Shown one piece after another: positions 8,461-17,692 of a stretch of 63,745 bases of DNA. Within the stretch, counting starts at the first letter, position 1. Every line of letters begins with the position of its first letter. Source of the stretch: Candidatus Hydrogenedens sp. (lineage in GTDB: Bacteria > Hydrogenedentota > Hydrogenedentia > Hydrogenedentales > Hydrogenedentaceae); contig DAOSBX010000018.1 of assembly GCA_035361075.1 (NCBI GenBank), positions 1 to 63,745 on the forward strand, given 5' to 3'. Position numbers and translations under genes: made by a program. Under the pieces are notes generated by a model. That model had not been told where the DNA came from. It saw only the letters and a list, made by a program, of their open reading frames with translations, and did not search any database.

Positions 8461-8997
8461 ATGAGAGTAATAGCTGGAACAGCAAAAGGAACTATATTAT
8501 TCGCCCCCCGTGGTAGAGAAATTAGACCTACATTAGACCGTGTACGCACTTCTTTGTTCGATATTCTTGGTCGCAAGCTTGAGGGAGCAACATTCCTTGA
8601 TTTATTTGCCGGCACCGGGGCTAACGGTATTGAGGCTTTAAGCCGTGGGGCAAAGATGACATGGTTTGTAGAAAAATCAATCAAAGCCATACAATATATA
8701 GAAACGAATTTAAAAAAAACACATCTTACTGAGAAGGCAATCATCATTAAAGCAGAATTGCCACAAGAGGTAAAACTACTCCCAAAAGGTATAGATATTA
8801 TTTTTATGGATCCACCTTATAAATTTGATAAATGGGAAGCACTAATTAGAAGTCTAATCCTATTGAACATACCAAAACATAATTCAATTATTATACTGGA
8901 ACACAGTAGTTTTAATCCCCCCTTAGAAGAGTACCCTCCCCTCAAAAAGTATCGTACTGAAAAATATGGTGATACGATTCTGTCATTTTATTCTTGA
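8461..8997 (+). CDS. rsmD: 16S rRNA (guanine966-N2)-methyltransferase
   Basis: 178 residues, the usual size. It starts with MRVIAGTAKGTILFAPRG and then RPTLDRVRTSLFDIL, both typical of RsmD. The SAM-binding loop is FLDLFAGTGANGIEALSRGA and the catalytic N6/N2-methyltransferase motif is FMDPPY. It methylates G966 of 16S rRNA in the small subunit. No strong Shine-Dalgarno is seen. It ends just before nrdR, and its stop codon overlaps promoter-like sequence. Confidence 0.92.
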   Translation: MRVIAGTAKGTILFAPRGREIRPTLDRVRTSLFDILGRKLEGATFLDLFAGTGANGIEALSRGAKMTWFVEKSIKAIQYIETNLKKTHLTEKAIIIKAELPQEVKLLPKGIDIIFMDPPYKFDKWEALIRSLILLNIPKHNSIIILEHSSFNPPLEEYPPLKKYRTEKYGDTILSFYS

Positions 8998-9005
8998 CAA
9001 ATTTC

Positions 9006-9035
9006 TTGAAATATGATAAAGTAGTAAAATACAAT
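9006..9035 (+). promoter_or_regulatory. Predicted promoter of nrdR
   Basis: TTGAAA (9006-9011) and TACAAT (9030-9035) are 18 bases apart, just after the rsmD stop codon. The predicted start point lies at about 9042, upstream of the NrdR-box-like site at 9054-9069. A perfect TTGACA at 8994-8999 is also present but lacks a well-spaced -10. Confidence 0.4.
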
Positions 9036-9053
9036 ATTTATATATTTTTATGT

Positions 9054-9069
9054 ATACTATATATTGTGT
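9054..9069 (+). promoter_or_regulatory. NrdR-box-like operator upstream of nrdR
   Basis: ATACTATATATTGTGT matches the published NrdR box pattern acaCwAtATaTwGtgt in all but the second base. It lies 65 bases before the nrdR start. NrdR boxes usually occur in pairs with helical spacing. A weaker partner (CAATATTTAT, 9032-9041) lies 25 bases upstream, which is not the usual spacing. Autoregulation of nrdR is the simplest reading. Confidence 0.5.
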
Positions 9070-9133
9070 ATATATTTTAGGACGAAAATATTTCAATATG
9101 ATGTAGTAAATTAAAAGTGATAAGGAAAAATTT

Positions 9134-9625
9134 ATGAAATGTCCTTTCTGTAACCATTCTCGGAGTAAGGTTGTTGATAGCAGAACCTCTTTAGAAGGGA
9201 ATGCCATCCGCAGGCGAAGGGAATGTTTGAAATGTGGCCGTAGATATACCAGTTATGAACGTGTAGAGGAAGTGAGTTCGATGGTAATAAAGAAAGATGG
9301 TAGACATGAAAATTACCAGCGATGGAAAGTGAAGCAAGGTATCATCAAGGCTATTCACAAGCGTCCTATCAGTTTGGAGCAGGTTGAGGCATTAATTGAT
9401 GACGTTGAAAAAACGGTGTTCAATGCAGGTAAACAGGAAGTTACTACACAAGAAATTGGGGAAGCAGTTATTCAGCGGTTAAAGAAATTAGATGAAGTTG
9501 CTTATGTTCGTTTTGCTTCTGTATACAGGCAATTCCGTGATATTAATGAATTTATGGACGAACTTAAAGGGATGTTAAACACAGCAGGAAGTTCGGAAAT
9601 AAATTCACCTGTTAAAAATGTTTAA
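9134..9625 (+). CDS. nrdR: Ribonucleotide-reductase transcriptional repressor
   Basis: 163 residues, slightly longer than the usual 150-155. The N-terminal zinc ribbon is MKCPFCNH (CPxC) paired with CLKCGRRY, separated by the conserved DSR and IRRRREC. The ATP-cone domain covers about residues 48-138 (VIKKDGRHENYQRWKV, then VAYVRFASVYRQF). NrdR senses ATP/dATP and represses ribonucleotide reductase genes. No nrd genes lie in the window, so regulation here would be of itself or of distant targets. Confidence 0.96.
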   Translation: MKCPFCNHSRSKVVDSRTSLEGNAIRRRRECLKCGRRYTSYERVEEVSSMVIKKDGRHENYQRWKVKQGIIKAIHKRPISLEQVEALIDDVEKTVFNAGKQEVTTQEIGEAVIQRLKKLDEVAYVRFASVYRQFRDINEFMDELKGMLNTAGSSEINSPVKNV

Positions 9626-9699
9626 TTAAAGACAATTGAATAATGGATGAGACCAATATAGAGACCACTTACTATCATTTCATAATAGCCCTTTCCCGT

Positions 9700-9758
9700 G
9701 GGCGGTGTAACAACCCTCCCCATACCCTGGTCCCCTTTTCCTCTATGTTACACCGCCC
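9700..9758 (+). terminator. 13-bp perfect inverted repeat after nrdR
   Basis: GGGCGGTGTAACA (9700-9712) and TGTTACACCGCCC (9746-9758) are perfect complements around a 33-base, strongly pyrimidine-rich loop (accctcccc... type). A TTCCCTATTTTT stretch follows. It sits between nrdR and the DUF255 gene. Terminator function is the default reading, but the long single-stranded C/T-rich loop is unusual for an intrinsic terminator and could suggest a different RNA or DNA element. Confidence 0.5.
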
Positions 9759-9788
9759 TTCCCTATTTTTGACTTTGGATAAAAATAT

Positions 9789-11840
9789 ATGGGTGTCAAT
9801 CGTCTAAAACATTCAAAAAGTTTATATCTCCAATCTCATGCGGATGACCTTGTTGATTGGTATCCTTGGTCAAGGGAAGCCCTAAAAAAGGCAAAAGATG
9901 AGCACAAACCAATTTTTCTGTCTATTGGTTATTCTGCATGTCATTGGTGTCATGTCATGCAAAATGAATGTTTTCGAAACGAAGAAATTGCAACGTTGTT
10001 AAACCAGGCTTTTGTATCTATAAAAGTAGACCGTGAAGAGTATCCACATATTGATGAGATGTATATGCATTTTGTTGTCCAAACAACTGGGAATGGTGGT
10101 TGGCCCTTATCTGTATTTTTAACTCCTGATTTAAAGCCGTTCTTTGGGGGAACTTATTTTCCCCCATTCTCTATCGGTTCTCATCCTGGGTTTACCACTA
10201 TTTTAAGATACATTATTAAAATATGGAATGAACAAAAAGAACAGATAGAAATAGCAAGTTCTAAATTTATCGAGACTATTCAAGCACAATTAGCCTCCTC
10301 TCCACCTGTTGACTCGGATGTGAAGTACAAACCTATTTTAGAAAATGCTTATACCTCATTAGTTAAAAGTTTTGACAAAGAGAATTCTGGTTGGGGAATG
10401 GAACCTAAATTTCCGCCCACACTTATCTTACAATTTTTGCTTAACTATTCAAAGGCTTATCGGTCTCATGAAGCATGGGAGATTGTATACAAAACGCTTA
10501 TTACTTTGGCATTATCGGGGATTTTTGACCACATCGGAGGTGGCTTCCATAGATATTGTACAGACCGAATATGGCATATTCCACATTTTGAAAAAATGCT
10601 TTATGATAATGCACAATTGGCAAACCTATACATTGATGCTTATGCATTTTCTCGTTTTGACTTTTTTCGATACATCGCTCAAAAAACACTAACGTATCTT
10701 ATAAGAGAATTACATTCGTCTAATGATGGTTTTTATTCTTCACAAGATGCAGATAGTGAACATATTGAAGGTAAATATTATGTTTGGTCCTATGAGGAGA
10801 TACAGAATTTATTAGGAGCAGATACGAACAGTTTTTGTAATTTTTTTGGGGTTGAAAAAGAAGGGAATTGGAAAGAACCTTATTTTACAGAACCTCAGCA
10901 TATTTCCCGTGGCAATATACTTGACCCAAAGTATGCAGGGATGTTCCATAAAGGTTATGAATACTGTATTGAGAGGTATATGAGGTATCAGCCTCTGTTA
11001 CATCATCTGTATTTACATCGAGAAAAGAGGGTAAAACCGCTTGTAGACAACAAATGTGTAAGCTCATGGAATGCACTTGCGATTAGTGTGTTTGCAAAGT
11101 CCGCATGTATTCTTAATTCCTATAATGAACTGTACCAGAAATTAGCAGTAGAGACTGCAAAATTATACTTAGCAGAATTTGACAGCTACGGTTTTCTTCC
11201 GCATATTCTGCATAACTCGGATATTGAAGGACTGCTTGAAGACTATACGCTCTTTACCTCCGCACTATTAGACCTGTATGAACTTACATTAGATAAGTAT
11301 TGGTTAAATAAGGCAATGGTGTTAGTAGAACGATGGATAGATGATTTTTCTAAAGAGGATGAGATTGGATATTATCATGTATCATCAAAACAACGGGGAG
11401 ATTTTCCTATTCAAACAAAACCAATATTTGACCAGCAGGAACCATCAGGAAACGCATCCGCAGGATTTGTATTAGCAAGAATTGGTAGGTTGGTTAGTTC
11501 TGAGTATTTAGATCTGGCAGGGCAATTATGCTCAGCATATATAAATTGGATACAAAAGGCTCCGAATGCGTTTCCATCATGGCTACATACTCTTCTTTAC
11601 TTAGAACATCCAGCTGTGGAGTGCACTATCTTTGGAAAGGGAATGCATCTTTATCCTCAACCTTTATTAAGTTCAATTTATAGTATTCATTACCCATTTT
11701 TTATTTTTAAGAAATGTGAGAGCTCTATTTCTGAACCACAAGATGCTATTGCTATGTTTTGCTTTCAGCATTCCTGTTCTCCGCCTATCTATCGAATTGA
11801 TGAAATTCCAACAGCATTCCAACAGATTTTAAAATTGTAA
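9789..11840 (+). CDS. DUF255 thioredoxin-fold protein (YyaL / SPATA20 family)
   Basis: 683 residues, the normal family length. The N-terminal thioredoxin-like domain starts NRLKHSKSLYLQSHADDLVD and contains the CxxC motif in SIGYSACHWCHVM, followed by GNGGWPLSVFLTPDLKPFFG and GTYFPP. The rest is an (alpha/alpha)6-type domain with HIGGGFHRYCTDRIWHIPHF and FEKMLYDNAQL, resembling N-acyl-glucosamine epimerase or cellobiose epimerase folds. The molecular role of the family is not established; a redox or sugar-related function has been proposed. The gene stands between the nrdR hairpin and a convergent regulator gene. Confidence 0.92.
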   Translation: MGVNRLKHSKSLYLQSHADDLVDWYPWSREALKKAKDEHKPIFLSIGYSACHWCHVMQNECFRNEEIATLLNQAFVSIKVDREEYPHIDEMYMHFVVQTTGNGGWPLSVFLTPDLKPFFGGTYFPPFSIGSHPGFTTILRYIIKIWNEQKEQIEIASSKFIETIQAQLASSPPVDSDVKYKPILENAYTSLVKSFDKENSGWGMEPKFPPTLILQFLLNYSKAYRSHEAWEIVYKTLITLALSGIFDHIGGGFHRYCTDRIWHIPHFEKMLYDNAQLANLYIDAYAFSRFDFFRYIAQKTLTYLIRELHSSNDGFYSSQDADSEHIEGKYYVWSYEEIQNLLGADTNSFCNFFGVEKEGNWKEPYFTEPQHISRGNILDPKYAGMFHKGYEYCIERYMRYQPLLHHLYLHREKRVKPLVDNKCVSSWNALAISVFAKSACILNSYNELYQKLAVETAKLYLAEFDSYGFLPHILHNSDIEGLLEDYTLFTSALLDLYELTLDKYWLNKAMVLVERWIDDFSKEDEIGYYHVSSKQRGDFPIQTKPIFDQQEPSGNASAGFVLARIGRLVSSEYLDLAGQLCSAYINWIQKAPNAFPSWLHTLLYLEHPAVECTIFGKGMHLYPQPLLSSIYSIHYPFFIFKKCESSISEPQDAIAMFCFQHSCSPPIYRIDEIPTAFQQILKL

Positions 11841-11848
11841 TGGCACAT

Positions 11849-13636
11849 TTATTTTTTCTGCTCTTCTTTTAGCAAAGAAATTAGTTGGGCGAAACGTGGT
11901 GCATTGTTAGGGTCAGCGGTAACAAGAACCTCATGAGCATTTAAGATAAAGTCGACCATCCTTCCCTGTGGTGTCGGAATAGTTATTGGTGAGAGTTCTG
12001 ATGGTAATGGTTCGGGCTCAAATGAGAAATAGATAAGTGTATCTGCAAGACCTAATTCGCTAAATTCTTTAAGTAAAGACTGACTGATGTTTTGTAGGGA
12101 TATTTGAGGCAACTCTCCTTGTTCTGAGAAATAACATAATTGATGAAGAACACCAAAAAAGGTGCTTTCTAATTGAGTACATTCTTTAAAATCGAATACC
12201 CATCGTTTTATATCTTTTCTTTCCTCTTTAAGTTTTTGTAGAAAGTCATTTAACCCATATGCTTCTCTCCATGTTCCAATACCTATTATTTTCAAATAAC
12301 ATGTATCCACTTTTATGGCGTGAAGGATACCATGTGTTGAGACATTACTACTTGACAAAATAGGTTCCTGTGCGGGGTAATAAACGATGGTTTCTTTGTC
12401 TTGGCCTTTTAGGGTAAGCCAAATCAAAGTCATATCATCTTTTTGTAGTTTATGTTGAGTCCATCTATTTGTTTGTTCTTCAAGGAGGCGAACCATCTCC
12501 TGTGGATTTCCCGAATCCTTCTGAAGGAGCTGGGTTAGTTTTTGTTGGTCAAACTTTTCTCCAGAAGGATCTTCAAGATTAACAATCCCATCGGTATAGA
12601 ACAGGAATGTATCTCCCCAATCCCACGAGAAGGTCATTGATGTAAAATTCGCTTTTGATACAATGCCGAGAGCAGGGGCTGGCACACGTATTATTTCTAT
12701 GCTATTGTCAGATTGGTGTCGCCATAATATTGAAGGATGCCCTGCATTACAAACTTCTATGCTCTTTTTCTGGAAGTCAATAATGGCATAGCACAATGAC
12801 ATAAACATTTCATAACCAAAAGGACCAAATACTAATTTTTCATTCAGGCTTTTTAACAATTCCTTCGGTGTAATAATTTCATATCCACCACGGTCTAAAT
12901 CGCACTTTGGCTGAAATGCATATTTCAAGAAGGTAGTTACTAATGCAGAGCCGATGCCATGGCCTGAAGTATCTGCGATATAAACACCGATACGATTTTC
13001 ATCTAATTGAAAAATATCAAACAAATCTCCTCCAATTCGATTTAATGGTTGGTAATAAACGGAGGCTGATAATTCTTGATGTCTTGGAATTATTTTCGGC
13101 AGTAATGCCCGTTGTATCCTTTCCGCCCGTCGCAAATCTTGCTGGAACATTTCTGTTTGAGCCTGAACTAATTGATATGCAAGTTCTAATTCAGCGAGGC
13201 GATTTTCCAATTCTGTATTTTTCTGCTGAATCTCTAAAAGCAATTGTTCGTTATATTCTTTTATCCGTTTGTGCTCTATGGCACGGTCAATTTGATGTAT
13301 GCATACATCCCACGAATCAATAGGTTTTAATATGAAATCGTAAGCACCACGATGGACTGCTTCCACAACATCTTGAATTCTTGTTGTACCAGATAAAACA
13401 ATTTTTATAATATGGGGTTTATTCTCGTTAAGCCACGACATTAACCCAAAGCCAGACATGTCCCCCTGCAAATAGAGGTCAATTAAAACAATGTCAAACT
13501 CGTGCTCGGATAAAATCTTTATTGCCTCTTCGCCTGACCTACATGTTTGGACATCATAACCCCTTTTAGTCAATACTCTTTCCATCAAGACACAAATGGA
13601 CGGATCATCGTCAACGACAAATAAAGAAGCCCTCAT
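11849..13636 (-). CDS. Response regulator with PP2C (RsbU-like) phosphatase and STAS-like domain
   Basis: 595 residues. A receiver domain occupies about residues 1-120 (SLFVVDDDPSICVLMERVL, phospho-acceptor Asp in DIVLIDLYLQGDMSG, KP pair in FILKPIDSW). A coiled coil follows (about 125-170), then a PP2C/SpoIIE phosphatase (170-395; RIQRALLPKI, GGDLFDIF, YIADTSGHGIGSALVTTF, FLFYTDGIVN). The C-terminal 170 residues look like a STAS domain (VFDFKECTQLESTFFGVLHQ). This is the plan of a partner-switching regulator that dephosphorylates an anti-sigma-factor antagonist. The antagonist itself may be fused here. No partner kinase is next to it. Confidence 0.9.
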   Translation of the reverse strand: MRASLFVVDDDPSICVLMERVLTKRGYDVQTCRSGEEAIKILSEHEFDIVLIDLYLQGDMSGFGLMSWLNENKPHIIKIVLSGTTRIQDVVEAVHRGAYDFILKPIDSWDVCIHQIDRAIEHKRIKEYNEQLLLEIQQKNTELENRLAELELAYQLVQAQTEMFQQDLRRAERIQRALLPKIIPRHQELSASVYYQPLNRIGGDLFDIFQLDENRIGVYIADTSGHGIGSALVTTFLKYAFQPKCDLDRGGYEIITPKELLKSLNEKLVFGPFGYEMFMSLCYAIIDFQKKSIEVCNAGHPSILWRHQSDNSIEIIRVPAPALGIVSKANFTSMTFSWDWGDTFLFYTDGIVNLEDPSGEKFDQQKLTQLLQKDSGNPQEMVRLLEEQTNRWTQHKLQKDDMTLIWLTLKGQDKETIVYYPAQEPILSSSNVSTHGILHAIKVDTCYLKIIGIGTWREAYGLNDFLQKLKEERKDIKRWVFDFKECTQLESTFFGVLHQLCYFSEQGELPQISLQNISQSLLKEFSELGLADTLIYFSFEPEPLPSELSPITIPTPQGRMVDFILNAHEVLVTADPNNAPRFAQLISLLKEEQKK

Positions 13637-13957
13637 TTTATATTTCCTTCCTTATTGTTTTTGAAGAATATTTGATAGAATATATAAATCATTGAAATTC
13701 AAATTTATTTGTGTCTATTAATCATGATAACATACTTCATATATTAATTATACCTTTATAAATAAATAGAAACGAGAAATTTTTTACTAATAATTTGATA
13801 TAATAAAAATTTGAAATGTTGTCAATATTTTTCTTGACATTTTATTCCGATAATTGTAAAAATAAAGTAGTAAGTAGTAAGGAGTTAAAAACAGAAATTT
13901 ATATTGATGATTAAAAAAATAAATAATAATTAAGTTTAATTTCTGGAGAAATATATT
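13637..13957. promoter_or_regulatory. Divergent promoter region
   Basis: This 321-base AT-rich region separates the regulator gene (minus) and the protease gene (plus). For the protease, TTGACA (13834-13839) and TAAAAA (13857-13862) are 17 bases apart, with GGAG about 10 bases before the ATG at 13958. A short direct repeat (AAGTAGTAAGTAGTAAGGAG, from about 13865) follows the -10. No RNA gene or other ORF is seen. Confidence 0.5.
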
Positions 13958-16900
13958 ATGTCTCAGCTATTGAAGTTATGTTTGTTAACTATTATTTTTG
14001 TTATTCTTTCTTTTTCCGCATTTACTCAGGGGCAAAATGAAGCTGACCCCCAAGCAATAGCTCAATTATTAAGTTCCTATAGAAGTCAGGGGGCACCAAG
14101 TTTACCTGTTGTTTATAAGAATAGTGCGGGGTATGTTCGATTCCTATCTGCACCTGAAGGTGGATACTTTGCAATGCCTGGAACGGGGCAAAAATCTCTT
14201 GATATTGTAAAATCTCTAAAAGATTACCTAAATGCGAATGCCAATGCATTTACAAATGCAGATAGTAAAATCGGATTTGAAGCAACAACGGAAAGAGAAA
14301 ATGGAGATTTTTTTATACTCCGATTTGAACAGACTTATGGCTCCTTGCCTGTATTTGGTTCAGGGGTAGCAATACGCACCACGAAAGATGGAAAAATTTT
14401 AGCATTATCTTGTGAGGTAGCGAGAGACCTTTCATTACTTAACACTATAAATTTATCAGAAGATTTTCCAATCGATACAGAAACTGCACAACAATTAGCG
14501 ATTACACAGATTATCAACACGAATAAAGGTTTAAAACCAGCAGATATAAAAGTTCTTGATACACCTTATACTACAGTTTATGAACCAGCCTTGTTAAAAA
14601 TGCCTGGTGCTCCTACTGTAGTTTACGTTATTTCATTAGGCAAAGAAAACACTAATAAACAATACCGTGTTTTGGTGGATGCTTTTACAGGGGAGATTTG
14701 TCTAAATTATCGTCTTTGCGATTCAGTCATTGACCGCGAAATTTATGATGCAAACGGTTCATATAATATCCCTAACACTGTTGCAAGGAAAGAAGGTGAT
14801 AATCCTACGGGTATTGCCGATGTTGACGACACCTTTGATTATTTAGGGGATGCATATAACTTTTTTGCAGTCAATCATAAAAGGGATAGTTATGATGATA
14901 AAGGTGCAGCATTAAGAGCGGTGGTCCGCATCCCAATTCTCAATGCTTTCTGGGACCCTACTACGAAATTTTTCTGGTTTGGAACAGGTTTTGCAGTGGA
15001 TGATGTGGTTGCCCATGAATATACACATCCAGTTATTGAAAAAGAATCGGGATTGATATATTTTGGCGAACCTGGTGCAATAACAGAAAGTTTATGCGAC
15101 GCATGGGGTGAGTATGTTGACTTAACAAACGAGAAGGGAACCGATACAGACAATGTTCGTTGGCTTGTAGGAGAAGATTTGCCCGCTGGTGTCCCCTGGG
15201 AGAACTCATCTGGGACTGCGGTAAGAAATATGAAAGACCCTACAGCATCAAACCAACCCGATAGATATACAAGTCCATTATTTATTAAAAGTACAACAAG
15301 TATTGAAGATAATGGAGGTGTGCACACAAATAGTGGGGTAGGTAATAAATTAACATACCTTCTTACTGATGGGGATACGTTCAATGGGGAGCAGGTAAAA
15401 GGCTTTGGCATTATTAGAACAGCAAAGTTATATTATGGGGCATTAGAACTTTTGCCTCCTGTTGCTGACTATTCGATGTTTGCTTTGGCTCTCAATGCTT
15501 CTGCAGTAGCACAAGGATTATCCTTAGAAGACCGTTACAATCTAAGTAGGGCTATGAAAGCGGTAGAGATTTTGCCATCAGAAGCGTTTGAATTGGGTGC
15601 ACGTGATTTTCGTGCAACCTCCATAACTTTAGATGATGACTCACCTGCCATTATGTTAACATGGACACCTCCGAATACATTAGATTATCGGCAAGTTATA
15701 TTGGTGAAAAAAGCAGGTAGCTATCCAACCAGTGCCCTTGATGGAAGTCAGCTGTTTTCAGGGAAAGGAGACCGTTTTCTGGATGTAAACGTGTCTGCTG
15801 GTATTGAATACTTCTATGCTCTATTTGTTGACATGGAAAATTTGCCACCGATGGAATTGTATGATAGTGCTGTTGCGGGAGAAGTATCACCATCTACGTT
15901 GACCCAAGAATTTCTACCAGATTTTGACCCACGAAAACCCGTAACAGAACCTATTTTCTACAGTCAAATATGTTTTATTCCAACAGGAGCCCCTGTTAAT
16001 CCGTTGGACGGGAACAAATATTTTGGTGGTTATTCCAATTACGATGCTACGTTTACTCCAGAAGTCTTCTCATTTCCAGTGAAACGAGAGGATGCTACTG
16101 GGAGTTCATATACAATACCCCTTTCCACAGATGGACTTGTTAGCTTCAATCTTGATGTTCCATTCCCATTTTTCGGGAAGAAATATGGAATAATCTATTT
16201 AGGAGCAAATGGGTATATAGCTTTTGAACCCATTCCATTGGAATCTACAAAGAACCTTCCAAGTTTAGCAAGCCATTTTGCAATCCCCAGAGTTTCATTC
16301 CTGTTTAGCGATTTAGCACCTGATACAGCAGGGGAAATCTGGACACGTCAGCTTGAAGATAGATTTGTTATCACATTCGAAAATATTCCTAAAAATGTGA
16401 TGGAAGGCATCCCTAACCCATTGTCTGGAGCAAATCCTGGCTCTTCTGTACAGGTTGAACTTTTCTTTAGCGGTCATATCCGCATTACCTATCTACAATT
16501 GGATACAAATTATTGTGTTGTAGGTCTTTCAGATGGTAGAGGTGTTCCTCCTGACCCATATCAGGTATTCCCAGACGACATCCCATATAGCATAAATCGA
16601 TATACTGATTTTCCTGCTCTACCTTCACAACCAACAAAACTAAACTTTCAGCCTTCACCTATATATAAGGTATTTCCAAACCAAACAATTTCATTTGATG
16701 TCGTTTCACAGTATTATGGCGAAACTGTGCCAATATTATGGGCAGAATGGCTCCTTGACGGTGTCCCACCTTTTGCAAATGTAGGTAAAGGTAAGGGTAA
16801 ATTTTCATGGACGCCCTCCCAAGAAATTGAAGGAATGTATTATGTAAGAGTTATTGCCCGACAGGATATGGATTATACATATCAAGACATACCGATTATA

Positions 16901-17674
16901 GTTAAACCAGTAATAATCCCACCTCAGGCAATAAACTTACGGATTTCATCTCAATCCCCTGCGGAAAATACTACTGCTTCGCGAGTAGTCTCAGCGGGTA
17001 GACCATTGGTAGCAAGTTACGATTATGTACATCCATTGATGGTGAAATACCCGACGCAGTATATGGAGGGTCCAAGCATCCTATACTGGTTCCGAAACCA
17101 CGAAACAGTACCAGCCCTTACAAATTATAGAACAGTGCCTCCTAATGTAACCAAAGGAGGGGATATCTGGTATTTCAGGGTCATACCGATTACCATCAGC
17201 GGGATTGTGGGGGAAGAAGCCATGTCCCCTATTATTTATGTGGCAGGACAACCACAGATTTCAAGTGTCTACCCAAATAAAGGAAAAACAACGGGTGGAG
17301 AGATAGTTCGGATACGTGGAGAGAAATTTACTGGATTATTAGAAGTAAAATTTGGCGGTGTTCCTGTTCCCAGTTTTAAACTTGTCAATGAATCAGAAAT
17401 TGAAGTGACTACGCCACAGCACTTACCAGGGTTAGTTGATATTTATGTTCAAACAGTGGGTGGATTCTCTACCTTATCACAAGCCTTTGAGTATTATGAG
17501 GAGACCCAACAAGCACCTAAAGAAGAACCCCCTAAAAAGAAATTTATTATTTCTTGTGGAAACAATTCATCCAAGGGAAGTAGTTACATCGCTGATGGAT
17601 TCTTTTTCTCTCTTGTCTTTTTAATGTTATCTATTCGGAATATAAAAAACCAACGCGAAACAAGTAATAAGTAA
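13958..17674 (+). CDS. Secreted thermolysin-like (M4) metalloprotease with C-terminal sorting tail
   Basis: 1238 residues. A signal peptide (residues 1-25) is followed by an FTP/PepSY-type propeptide and the M4 catalytic domain. Zinc ligands are H353 and H357 in HEYTH and E377 in GAITESLCDAWGE, with the 24-residue spacing of thermolysin. The catalytic His lies in GGVHTNSGVGNK. Downstream are a fibronectin-like part (about 550-640), a nidogen-like part with LGANGYIAFEP (about 750), and an IPT/TIG domain (1098-1182). The end has Cys1200-Gly, a Ser-rich linker, Ala-Asp, a hydrophobic helix and a basic tail (RNIKNQRE), like MYXO-CTERM-type surface-sorting signals. It probably degrades extracellular protein at the cell surface. 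Confidence 0.9.
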   Translation: MSQLLKLCLLTIIFVILSFSAFTQGQNEADPQAIAQLLSSYRSQGAPSLPVVYKNSAGYVRFLSAPEGGYFAMPGTGQKSLDIVKSLKDYLNANANAFTNADSKIGFEATTERENGDFFILRFEQTYGSLPVFGSGVAIRTTKDGKILALSCEVARDLSLLNTINLSEDFPIDTETAQQLAITQIINTNKGLKPADIKVLDTPYTTVYEPALLKMPGAPTVVYVISLGKENTNKQYRVLVDAFTGEICLNYRLCDSVIDREIYDANGSYNIPNTVARKEGDNPTGIADVDDTFDYLGDAYNFFAVNHKRDSYDDKGAALRAVVRIPILNAFWDPTTKFFWFGTGFAVDDVVAHEYTHPVIEKESGLIYFGEPGAITESLCDAWGEYVDLTNEKGTDTDNVRWLVGEDLPAGVPWENSSGTAVRNMKDPTASNQPDRYTSPLFIKSTTSIEDNGGVHTNSGVGNKLTYLLTDGDTFNGEQVKGFGIIRTAKLYYGALELLPPVADYSMFALALNASAVAQGLSLEDRYNLSRAMKAVEILPSEAFELGARDFRATSITLDDDSPAIMLTWTPPNTLDYRQVILVKKAGSYPTSALDGSQLFSGKGDRFLDVNVSAGIEYFYALFVDMENLPPMELYDSAVAGEVSPSTLTQEFLPDFDPRKPVTEPIFYSQICFIPTGAPVNPLDGNKYFGGYSNYDATFTPEVFSFPVKREDATGSSYTIPLSTDGLVSFNLDVPFPFFGKKYGIIYLGANGYIAFEPIPLESTKNLPSLASHFAIPRVSFLFSDLAPDTAGEIWTRQLEDRFVITFENIPKNVMEGIPNPLSGANPGSSVQVELFFSGHIRITYLQLDTNYCVVGLSDGRGVPPDPYQVFPDDIPYSINRYTDFPALPSQPTKLNFQPSPIYKVFPNQTISFDVVSQYYGETVPILWAEWLLDGVPPFANVGKGKGKFSWTPSQEIEGMYYVRVIARQDMDYTYQDIPIIVKPVIIPPQAINLRISSQSPAENTTASRVVSAGRPLVASYDYVHPLMVKYPTQYMEGPSILYWFRNHETVPALTNYRTVPPNVTKGGDIWYFRVIPITISGIVGEEAMSPIIYVAGQPQISSVYPNKGKTTGGEIVRIRGEKFTGLLEVKFGGVPVPSFKLVNESEIEVTTPQHLPGLVDIYVQTVGGFSTLSQAFEYYEETQQAPKEEPPKKKFIISCGNNSSKGSSYIADGFFFSLVFLMLSIRNIKNQRETSNK

Positions 17675-17692
17675 GACAATCAATAGTTCTTA

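Noticed and set aside
13865..13885. Short direct repeat AAGTAGTAAGTAGTAAGG as a possible CRISPR or operator array
   Set aside because: Only three imperfect short units without spacers; it overlaps the protease leader and is more likely chance.
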